NCBI GenBank assembly: GCA_014379045.1
Contig: JACMMK010000402.1
Location: 1 to 7,333, forward strand
From: Burkholderiales bacterium
GTDB taxonomy: Bacteria > Pseudomonadota > Gammaproteobacteria > Burkholderiales > CAIKXV01
DNA: 7,333 nucleotides
Reading direction: 5' to 3'
In this document: piece by piece, positions 1-5,686 of the stretch
How positions within the stretch are numbered: position 1 is the first letter of the stretch
Layout: each line of letters begins with the position of its first letter
The notes under the pieces: model-generated
Database searches by the model: none
Seen by the model: the letters and a program-made list of their open reading frames with translations, nothing else
What the model was told of the DNA's origin: nothing
Position numbers and translations under genes: made by a program

Positions 1-741
1 GCGGTTGCCGGGGCCGCGCCGGACGGGCTGATCTGGCTGGCTGCGGGAGAGACGCACGTATTGCTGCCGGTGATTCACAAGGACCTGCGATTCGATCCCG
101 TGAAGGCCTTCGTGCCGGTGACGCAGATCGCACGCTCGTCGGGCCCGGTGCTGATCGCGCATCCCGGGATGCCCGTACGCAACATCGCCGAACTCGCCTC
201 GCTCGCGAAAGGCAATGCGAGTCCGATCGACGTTGCCTCGGGCAATCGCGATCCCGTGATCGATCTGGCGACCGCGCTGCTGCACGCGACGATCGGCGGG
301 TCGTTGAGGGCACAGCTCCAGGCGCCGGGAGAGATCCCGCTCGGCTCGGTCATTGCAGGGCGCAGCCTGCTAGGTTTCGTCGACCCCCTCGATGCCGCCG
401 CAGCGGTGCGTGCGGGGCGCGTCCGCGCGCTCGGTATCGCCGGGCCGGCGCGGGTGTTGGCGCTCGGCAACGTGCCGACGCTGATCGAGTCGAAGCTGGA
501 CGGATTCGATCTGTCGGGTTGGCAGGGATTATGGATGCCGGCGGGAACGCCGGTCGCGCTCGCCGAGCGGCTGCAGGGGGCGATCGTAGACGCACTCAAG
601 CGCCCGGCGATGCGCGAACGAATGGATGAGTTGGGGCTTGCGCCGGTCGCGAGTCGGTCGGTCGCGTTCGCTGCGTTCGTCGAGCAGGAATCGGGCAGGC
701 TGCGTGCGCTGGCGGCGCGAGCGGGGTTCGTGCCGAGATAG
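1..741 (+). CDS. Bug/TctC-family tripartite tricarboxylate transporter substrate-binding protein, 5'-truncated by window edge
   Basis: The frame is open from the first base, so the N-terminus (signal peptide and the NRPGAG region) lies outside the window. The visible part is 246 residues and ends at TAG 739-741. Family landmarks in order: an APDG motif at bases 19-30, a YDPVKDF-like segment (FDPVKAF, about 91-111), the (L)xxxSGN turn (about 232-246), the late VPTLIE segment (about 472-489), then GW.GLW.PAGTP (about 517-552). The family binds small carboxylates in the periplasm and delivers them to TctA/TctB-type membrane partners or to signalling systems. This copy is atypical: where most members have HVPYKG it reads LQAPGE (316-333), and the GNG(T/S) turn is GNRDP. 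The ligand pocket is therefore probably altered. An internal TTG at 61 is not the start, because family-conserved sequence continues upstream of it. The family call is firm; the ligand is unknown. Confidence 0.88.
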   Translation, partial: AVAGAAPDGLIWLAAGETHVLLPVIHKDLRFDPVKAFVPVTQIARSSGPVLIAHPGMPVRNIAELASLAKGNASPIDVASGNRDPVIDLATALLHATIGGSLRAQLQAPGEIPLGSVIAGRSLLGFVDPLDAAAAVRAGRVRALGIAGPARVLALGNVPTLIESKLDGFDLSGWQGLWMPAGTPVALAERLQGAIVDALKRPAMRERMDELGLAPVASRSVAFAAFVEQESGRLRALAARAGFVPR

Positions 742-884
742 CGGCGGTGTCGTATTGCCGGTTTGCCTCGAACCGCCTCCACGTCGGCGCGGAGTGGAAG
801 GGGAAGTGGCGGGAGATCGACCGGGAAGATTGCGAGGATAATCGGCGGACCGGGACCGGTTCCCTGATGCTCGAATCGAGATCG

Positions 885-890
885 AAGGAG
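885..890 (+). promoter_or_regulatory. Ribosome binding site of the DUF3617 gene
   Basis: AAGGAG ends 5 bases before the ATG at 896. This selects that ATG over the overlapping out-of-frame GTG/ATG candidates nearby. The 154-base gap between 741 and 896 shows no other gene. Confidence 0.7.
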
Positions 891-895
891 ATTGC

Positions 896-1366
896 ATGCC
901 ATTGCCTCGCCCCCTACGCCGGTCGAACGCGACCAAGGTCGTCGCCACGGTACTCTGTGTCGTGTCGGGACCGCTGTATGCCGCTTCCGCGCCGATCGCC
1001 GGTTCGTTTCGCGATGGCCTGTGGGAGATGACGATCCGCACCGACGTGCCCGGGGTGCAGTCGATGCCGCCGATGAACCTTAAGCGCTGCATCAGCGCCA
1101 AGGAAATCCAGGATCTGCAGGCGAAGGCGAGCCAGCCCCCCGGCTCCGAGCAGTGCAAGGTGCTCGAGCAGAAGGCAAGCGGCAACACGACGTCGTGGAA
1201 GATTGAATGCACCGGGAAGACCAAGATCAAGGGTGAAGGCTCGGTGACTGCGAGCGGCGACACCTATTCGATGCAATCGGTGATCGCGATGGTCACGCCC
1301 GAAGGTAAGGCGATGGAGATCAAGAGCAACATGAGCGGCAAGCGGCTGGGGGATTGCAAGTCCTGA
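896..1366 (+). CDS. DUF3617 domain-containing exported protein
   Basis: The product is 156 residues. The N-terminus is a typical Sec signal: basic residues R5, R8, R9, K14, a hydrophobic stretch at about 15-27, and a likely cleavage after A29 (LYA/AS), so the mature protein should be periplasmic. The DUF3617 pattern is clear: the opening GLWEMTIRTDVPG (41-53), a proline/methionine-rich MPPM segment, R-C65 after it, EQC87 with the following KVLEQKASGN, SWKIEC105 and the closing GKRLGDC154. The four cysteines of the mature part (65, 87, 105, 154) are at the usual family positions and could form two disulfides. DUF3617 has no established biochemical function. An AAGGAG ribosome site supports the start. 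The gene lies 154 bases after the first Bug gene and 46 bases before the hydrolase start, on the same strand, which permits but does not prove co-transcription. Confidence 0.85.
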   Translation: MPLPRPLRRSNATKVVATVLCVVSGPLYAASAPIAGSFRDGLWEMTIRTDVPGVQSMPPMNLKRCISAKEIQDLQAKASQPPGSEQCKVLEQKASGNTTSWKIECTGKTKIKGEGSVTASGDTYSMQSVIAMVTPEGKAMEIKSNMSGKRLGDCKS

Positions 1367-1400
1367 GTCCTGGTGCTGCGCGGTGCCCCTAGTCCAAATC

Positions 1401-1406
1401 GAGGAG
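1401..1406 (+). promoter_or_regulatory. Ribosome binding site that favours a TTG start for the MBL hydrolase
   Basis: GAGGAG lies 6 bases upstream of TTG 1413-1415. The alternative in-frame GTG at 1383 has no purine-rich site upstream (the preceding bases read CTGGTGCTGCGCG), so the TTG is preferred. Confidence 0.55.
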
Positions 1407-1412
1407 CGGACG

Positions 1413-2168
1413 TTGAAACTCGACAACTACGATATCGAGATCGTCGTGCAGGGGTTTCCCGGCAAGTCGGTCTGTCATGGCGGGCTGGGGTGGAGCACCG
1501 TCGTGCTGATTCGCGGCGAGGGCCGGATCGCGCTGGTCGACACCGGCTCGTTCGGGATGCGCCGGATGCTGCGCGAACGGCTCGCCGAGCACGGCGTCGC
1601 GCCGGCGGACGTGACCGATGTGATCCTGACCCATTCGCACTACGATCATTCGGTCAACTTCACGCTGTTTCCCAACGCACGGATCGTCATCGGTGCCGAC
1701 GAACTCGTCTGGGCGGCGGAACAACCGTGGGGCGAGTCGCCGGTGCCGGAGCTGTACGTGCGTGAACTGCGGCAGTGGCCGACGCTGGCTGCGGCGCGCG
1801 ATGGCGATACCGTGTTCCCCGGCATGACCGCGCACCTGGCGCCGGGGCATACGCCGGGATGCCTGGTGTACGTGCTGCACGGGCGCGAGCGCGACCTCGT
1901 GTTCACCGGCGATGCGGCGAAGAACCGCGCCGAGCTGATCTCGCGCGGCACCGACATGACCTACGACAGTGCCCTGTCGTCGGCGTCGATCGAGTCGATC
2001 TGGCGACACTGGCAGAAGAAGCCCGGCAGCGTGCTGGTGCCCGGTCACGACCTGCCGATGACACAGATCGACGGACATACCGATTACCTCGGGCAGCGCG
2101 AGGCGTCGATCAAGGCGTGGTTCGGCGACGATCTCGAATCGACGACCACGTTCCGGTTGAGCGCGTAG
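1413..2168 (+). CDS. Metallo-beta-lactamase-fold hydrolase
   Basis: With the TTG start the product is 251 residues; the GTG at 1383 would add 10. No signal peptide is seen, so the protein is probably cytoplasmic. The full binuclear metal site of the MBL superfamily is present: VDTG (42-45), THSHYDH (73-79, ligands H74, H76, D78, H79), PGHTPG (144-149, H146), FTGDA (164-168, bridging D167) and PGHD (210-213, H212). Gene length and motif spacing fit the compact single-domain hydrolase group that includes lactonases and glyoxalase II-like thioesterases. The sequence alone does not say which ester, lactone or thioester is cleaved. The N-terminal SVCHGGLGWST segment (19-29) looks distinctive and could help place the subfamily. 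The gene follows DUF3617 by 46 bases and precedes a Bug protein by 86 bases, so a role in processing an imported carboxylate or lactone is a guess from context only. Confidence 0.88.
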   Translation: MKLDNYDIEIVVQGFPGKSVCHGGLGWSTVVLIRGEGRIALVDTGSFGMRRMLRERLAEHGVAPADVTDVILTHSHYDHSVNFTLFPNARIVIGADELVWAAEQPWGESPVPELYVRELRQWPTLAAARDGDTVFPGMTAHLAPGHTPGCLVYVLHGRERDLVFTGDAAKNRAELISRGTDMTYDSALSSASIESIWRHWQKKPGSVLVPGHDLPMTQIDGHTDYLGQREASIKAWFGDDLESTTTFRLSA

Positions 2169-2254
2169 CGAAGCTGCTGTTCCACGACAAGACGGTGCGA
2201 CATCCGATCGCGCCCGCAGGCTGTGTTTTGAGTTTCTATTTCCAGGGAGGAGTC

Positions 2255-3271
2255 ATGGATTGGTTCAGTTCGGTGCCGCGACGGGCAACGCGCGTCGCGA
2301 CGTGCAGCGTCGTCTGCTGTGGGGTCCTGTTCATCATCGGTGGTGTGACGGCGGACAGCGCTCGCGCGCAGGGCTACCCGGCCAAGCCGGTACGCTTCAT
2401 CGTCCCGTACCCGCCGGGCGGCGGTAACGACACGATCTCGCGCCTGCTTGCGGCGCGCGTCGGCACCGATTTCGGGCAGCAGCTGGTGGTCGACAACCGC
2501 CCCGGTGCCGGCACGACGATCGGCACGACGATGGCGGCGAAGTCCGCGCCCGACGGCTACACGATCGTGATGTCGTCGGCGGCTTCGCACGCGATGGCGC
2601 CGCAGCTGTATGCCAGTCCCGGTTACGACGCGGTCAAGGATTTCACCGGTGTCACGCTGATCGCGACGACGCCGGCGATGCTGATCACCGCGAGCAGCCA
2701 GCCGTATCGGACGATGCAGGAGTTGATCGCCGGGGCGAAAGCGAATGCGGGCAAGCTCTCGTTCGCCTCGGGGGGCAACGGCACGCCACCGCATCTGGCG
2801 AGCGCGGTGTTCGCGACGATGACCGGCCTCGATCTGATCCACGTGCCGTACAAGGGCAGCGGTCCCGCGCATATCGACATCATGGGCGGCGCGGTGACGA
2901 TGATGATCGACACCGCGGCATCGGCGTCCCCCCATGTACGCTCGGGCAAGATGCGCGGCCTGGCGATCACCGGCAAGAAGCGGCATCCCGACTTCCCCGA
3001 CGTACCCACGTTCATCGAGGCAGGCCTGCCCGGCTACGATGCGAGTTCATGGTACGGCGTGCACGCGCCCGCCGGTACGCCGCGGCCGATGATCGATCGG
3101 CTGAACCGTGAACTGGTGCGCATCATCCGGCTCCCCGACATGGAGGAGCGGCTGCGCGGCATGATCACCGACCCGGTGGCGAGTACGCCGGAAGAGCTCG
3201 ACCGGTTCGTGTTGCGCGAGCTCGATCTATGGGGCAAGGTGATTCGGGCGCAGAAGTTGAAGGTGGATTGA
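2255..3271 (+). CDS. Bug/TctC-family tripartite tricarboxylate transporter substrate-binding protein
   Basis: The product is 338 residues, normal for the family. The ATG at 2255 is chosen because GGGAGG (2245-2250) lies just upstream and because it gives a signal peptide: R9, R10 and R13, a hydrophobic core at about 15-31, and likely cleavage after A38 (ARA/QG). Landmarks of the mature protein: YPAKPVRFIVPYPPGGGND with the ligand-binding D59, NRPGAG (81-86), APDGYT (98-103), YDAVKDF, the SGGNGTPPHLA turn, HVPYKG (196-201), GGAV..M.D, VPTFIEAGLPGYDASSWYG and PAGTP. These match the canonical two-lobed Bug fold that captures small mono-, di- or tricarboxylates in the periplasm. No tctA or tctB is near, so it is an orphan binding protein here and may share membrane partners encoded elsewhere. 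The 86-base gap after the hydrolase ends in an AT-richer stretch (about 2221-2244). A shared transcript with the preceding genes is possible. Confidence 0.93.
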   Translation: MDWFSSVPRRATRVATCSVVCCGVLFIIGGVTADSARAQGYPAKPVRFIVPYPPGGGNDTISRLLAARVGTDFGQQLVVDNRPGAGTTIGTTMAAKSAPDGYTIVMSSAASHAMAPQLYASPGYDAVKDFTGVTLIATTPAMLITASSQPYRTMQELIAGAKANAGKLSFASGGNGTPPHLASAVFATMTGLDLIHVPYKGSGPAHIDIMGGAVTMMIDTAASASPHVRSGKMRGLAITGKKRHPDFPDVPTFIEAGLPGYDASSWYGVHAPAGTPRPMIDRLNRELVRIIRLPDMEERLRGMITDPVASTPEELDRFVLRELDLWGKVIRAQKLKVD

Positions 3272-3444
3272 GGTAAGCGTCGGCGATGCTTGCGGGCGCA
3301 GAAATCTTTGTCACAATTGCAAGTTTTCGCGTAATCGCCCGAACTGGCGCCGATATGGAGGCTCTCCAGGGCGTTCCTGTTCGGACTGTGCAAATTGTAG
3401 GTCCCGTAGGTTTTGGTCGAAACTGATCTGACAACGTATAGCGA
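3272..3444. other. Intergenic region between convergent genes, no gene seen
   Basis: This 173-base gap separates the + strand Bug gene from the end of the minus-strand ORF6N pseudogene. It is visibly less GC-rich than its surroundings. I see no convincing rho-independent terminator: there is no GC stem followed by a T run on either strand. An imperfect inverted pair, CAATTGCA (3314-3321) and TGCAAATTG (3389-3397), is too weak to name. Confidence 0.4.
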
Positions 3445-3992
3445 CTAAACGAACCCGATTCTCCTCTTAGGCTGCCGAGGCGGAGTAGATGGCTGAGGCA
3501 GAGCGGTCATCAGTTGCCGGATGGTCTGGACGATGTCAACGATGGCATCGTCCTGGGAGCCCATACGCTGTTCGAGTTCGGCGAGTTTGTCGGCGATGTC
3601 CTTGTTCTGTGCGATGACTTCGCGCATACGCACGAACGCGCGCACGACGTGCACGGACATGTCGACCGCGTGCGGGTTGTTCAGGATCATCGCGGCCATG
3701 ATGGCGCCGTGTTCGCTGAAGACGCGCGGCGCGTAGCGCCGGCCGCCCCGGCTGGGCTTGAGGTCGCAGATTGCGACCTCAAAGCGAGGAACTCGTCGGC
3801 GTTAAGTGTGAACATGAAATCCCCGGGGAATCGGGTTGCGTTGCGCTTGATCGCTTCATTGAAGCGCTTGGTGGTGACGCCGTAGAGGGTAGCGAGTTCG
3901 GCATCGAGCATGACGCGCTCGCCGCGGATGAGCTGGATGCGGGCCTCGATGCGAGCGGTGACCGCCGGGGTGGTCGAGCGCGTGTTCGCCAT
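3445..3992 (-). pseudogene. ORF6N-domain (KilA-N/antirepressor-like) protein, disrupted by a -1 frameshift
   Basis: Read from ATG 3992-3990, the first frame gives 101 residues. Residues about 15-79 are a clear ORF6N domain: IQLIRGERVMLDAELATLYGV, then K..NEA+KRN..RFP.DFMF.L. The family continuation GGRRYAPRVFSEHGAIMAAMIL appears only in the next frame, which runs on to TAG 3447-3445. Adding one base near 3758 makes a single 549-base ORF (182 residues plus stop). Translated across the join it reads TSKPSRGGRRY, as expected for the family. The C-terminal half ends in a likely coiled-coil helix (AQNKDIADKLAELEQRMGSQDD). ORF6N is a DNA-binding domain found in phage antirepressors and in stand-alone bacterial genes, so this is a probable phage or mobile remnant. 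It is the only minus-strand gene among collinear + strand genes. No good ribosome site precedes the ATG, and an in-frame TAG lies at 4013-4011. A sequencing or assembly error is the main alternative to real decay. Confidence 0.8.
3758..3782. repeat. Perfect 11-bp inverted repeat with 3-base loop inside the ORF6N pseudogene
   Basis: On the + strand the left arm TTGAGGTCGCA (3758-3768) and the right arm TGCGACCTCAA (3772-3782) are exact reverse complements around GAT (3769-3771). In the minus-strand gene the arms encode L71-R-S-Q and A-T-S78, the usual LRSQIATS motif of the family, except that the central residue is S instead of I. The frameshift falls at the 3758 end of the repeat, where two T are seen and three would restore the frame. 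The far flank has AAAGC against CTTGA here, so with a third T the stem would extend to 14 bp. Confidence 0.85.
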
Positions 3993-4010
3993 GGTGAACG
4001 AGAAGTGCCG

Positions 4011-4151
4011 CTACTGCGCGGCCCGCGCGGCCTTGGCCGCATTCTTCTCGGGTGCTGCAAGGCGCGTAGGCGCCTCGTCGCAGCGGGTCTGGTGTGTGAT
4101 GAACACGATCGTGAGGACTTCCGTGTGTCGCCTTCTGCGCCGGTTGGTCAC
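4011..4151 (-). CDS. Possible small hypothetical protein upstream of ORF6N
   Basis: From GTG 4151-4149 to TAG 4013-4011 this frame encodes 46 residues (a basic RRRRRH start, then EVLTIVFITHQTRCDEAP and an alanine/lysine-rich tail ending AAKAARAAQ). From codon GAA to the end most third positions are G or C (29 of 36 by hand count), whereas the competing frames give arginine- and histidine-rich nonsense. That supports real coding in this frame. A GAGGA sits about 9 bases before the GTG. The stop is 18 bases upstream of the ORF6N ATG, as in an operon. I do not recognise the family. It may instead be the decayed 3' end of a longer gene, since a TGA lies just upstream in frame. Function unknown. 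Confidence 0.28.
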   Translation of the reverse strand: MTNRRRRRHTEVLTIVFITHQTRCDEAPTRLAAPEKNAAKAARAAQ

Positions 4152-4671
4152 GCCAAAACATCCTCGTCATGTTCGCTTCTGCTTGACAGTGGGATACCGC
4201 GCGGCTCGCATCGTTGCTCGCGCTCGAATCAAAGCATCCATCGCGCAATGCGGCCAGTCCAGGAACACAGTGGTTCGCATGGAAAAGCCTCACGTTAGGC
4301 AGCTAGACACCCGATTCAGAGCGTCTCGTCCTTTAAATGATCGGCATCCAGGTGTGTCTGAACCGCAAGCACGGACAAGGACGGGCACACACCGCGCAGA
4401 CAGATGTCGAGCGGCTGAAAACCAGGGTCGGCGTCGCTCGGCTGGTCGAGGAATCGAAAGGGTCGCGATAGACGACGGCATCACGGGTATGGGAATCTTC
4501 GGGCAGTACCCGCAGCGGCATCATGAGCCACGGTGACGACTGCGCGGGCCTGCAGTGCACAGGAGCGGTCGAATCCTGGGCTAATCTGCACACCCAAGCG
4601 TCCCACGCCATCCACCACGCCATCGCCCGTCACAACGTCGACCCGCGCAGACGGGTCCGCACCGAAGCGAT
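4152..4671. other. Region without a recognisable gene
   Basis: About 520 bases between the possible small minus-strand ORF and the ribosome site of the third Bug gene. Open frames exist on both strands (for example + 4339-4470, which reads MIGIQVCLNRK from its ATG), but none shows a family motif, a ribosome site and codon bias together. The stretch at about 4160-4350 is less GC-rich and includes TTTAAAT (4332-4338). It must hold whatever promoter drives the third Bug gene, but I cannot place a convincing -35/-10 pair. Degenerate mobile-element sequence is possible. Confidence 0.4.
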
Positions 4672-4678
4672 AAGGAGG
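4672..4678 (+). promoter_or_regulatory. Ribosome binding site of the third Bug gene, fixes a GTG start
   Basis: AAGGAGG, a near-perfect Shine-Dalgarno sequence, ends 6 bases before GTG 4685-4687. The open frame extends upstream to an ATG at 4523, but that stretch has no family similarity and would bury the signal peptide. Confidence 0.8.
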
Positions 4679-4684
4679 AAATCT

Positions 4685-5686
4685 GTGCTAATCCCCCTCG
4701 CCATCCGTGGCGCCGTTGCGCCGCTTCTCGCCGGCGCCGTACTACCGATCGTAGTGACCGGCCTCGCGCACGCGCAGGTGCCGACCCAGGCACCCTGGCC
4801 CACGAAACCGATGCGTATGCTGATCGCGCTCGCCCCCGGCGGTGGGGTCGACACCACCGGCCGTCTGATCGCGCAGAAGCTTTCGGAGCGTTACGGCCTG
4901 CCGGTGGTCGTCGAGAACCGTCCGGGCGCAGGCGGGTCGGTCGCGACCGATGCACTCGCGCGCGCTGCACCCGACGGCCACACGATACTCACCAACTCGT
5001 CGGGTGTCGCCATCACCCCGAGCCTGATGGCGCTGCCCTACGATCCGCGCAAGGACATCCTGCCGGTCACGCTCGCCGTGGTCTCCCCCGGTGTGCTGGT
5101 CGTGCACCCTTCGGTGCCGGCAAAGACGGTGAAGGAGCTGATCGCGTTCGCGCGCTCGCGTCCGGGCGAGGTGCTGTACTCGTCTTCGGGCAACGGCACC
5201 GGCCAGCATCTGGCCGCCGAACTGTTCAGCCAGATGGCGGGCCTCAAGTTCACCCACGTGCCGTACAAAGGTACGGCGCCCAGCATCACCGATCTGATCG
5301 GAGGCCGGGTCGCGCTGTCGATGGCGAGCGTCGTCTCGACCCGGCAGTTCTTCGATGCCGGCAAGCTGCGTGCGATCGCCGTGCTCGGCGCTAAGCGCAC
5401 GCCGGCGTTGCCGCATCTGCCGACCGTCGCCGAATCCGGCGTTCCAGGCTACGCGTTCGAGAACTGGTACGGCGTGTTCCTGCCGGGGCGCACACCACTC
5501 GAGATCGCGGTGAGACTGCAGCAGGAAATCGCGCGCATCCTGCTCGATCCTGAGATCGAGAAGAAGCTGCTGGCGCAGGGCCTGGACGCGGTGGGCAGCA
5601 CGCAAGCCGAGTTCACCCGCTTCTACGAGGAGGAGATGGTCAAGTACGCGAAGCTGATCGCCGCCATCGGCATCGAGGCACGGTGA
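4685..5686 (+). CDS. Bug/TctC-family tripartite tricarboxylate transporter substrate-binding protein, coupled to PrpD
   Basis: The product is 333 residues from a GTG start backed by AAGGAGG. A signal peptide is evident: R8, hydrophobic residues about 10-28, and cleavage likely after A30 (AHA/QV). Landmarks: WPTKPMRMLIALAPGGGVD with the ligand-contacting D56, ENRPGAGG, APDGHT, LPYDPRKD, a SSGNGTGQHLAAELF turn, HVPYKG (191-196), DLIGGRV, LPTVAESGVPGYAFENWYG and PGRTP. This is the canonical periplasmic carboxylate-binding fold, clearly paralogous to the protein at 2255-3271. The stop TGA (5684-5686) shares its last base with the ATG of the PrpD-like gene, so the two are almost certainly co-transcribed and translationally coupled. 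From that context the ligand may be a tricarboxylate or related acid that the dehydratase acts on; this is inference. No TctA or TctB membrane gene is present in the window. Confidence 0.93.
   Translation: MLIPLAIRGAVAPLLAGAVLPIVVTGLAHAQVPTQAPWPTKPMRMLIALAPGGGVDTTGRLIAQKLSERYGLPVVVENRPGAGGSVATDALARAAPDGHTILTNSSGVAITPSLMALPYDPRKDILPVTLAVVSPGVLVVHPSVPAKTVKELIAFARSRPGEVLYSSSGNGTGQHLAAELFSQMAGLKFTHVPYKGTAPSITDLIGGRVALSMASVVSTRQFFDAGKLRAIAVLGAKRTPALPHLPTVAESGVPGYAFENWYGVFLPGRTPLEIAVRLQQEIARILLDPEIEKKLLAQGLDAVGSTQAEFTRFYEEEMVKYAKLIAAIGIEAR

Noticed and set aside
870..880. CTCGAATCGAG palindrome upstream of the DUF3617 gene as an operator
   Set aside because: 5-bp arms are expected by chance at this GC content, and no regulator gene is adjacent.
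1775..2254. Long upstream extension of the second Bug gene frame
   Set aside because: It overlaps the MBL gene out of frame, has no family similarity, and would place 160 residues before a clear signal peptide with its own ribosome site.
2084..2986. Long minus-strand ORFs opposite the Bug genes (also 4742-5713 and 6172-6606)
   Set aside because: They are arginine/histidine-rich shadows of GC-rich genes with clear family matches on the + strand.
4183..4188. TTGACA as a -35 box on the + strand
   Set aside because: No acceptable -10 hexamer is found 16-18 bases downstream.
3856..4293. 145-residue minus-strand ORF containing FWRDQPAQ, which faintly recalls a small 'virulence factor' family (WRDIPAQ)
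   Set aside because: Only a few residues match, and the rest of the frame runs antisense-like through the ORF6N gene in the wrong frame.
4294..4300. GTTAGGC, matching the integron attC core GTTRRRY
   Set aside because: No matching RYYYAAC partner lies at a suitable distance and no cassette-like structure is present.
3910..4536. 208-residue + strand ORF
   Set aside because: It overlaps the ORF6N coding sequence on the other strand, is arginine-rich and lacks any motif or ribosome site.
4523..4684. Upstream extension of the third Bug gene to ATG 4523
   Set aside because: It has no ribosome site and buries the signal peptide; the GTG at 4685 has AAGGAGG at ideal spacing.
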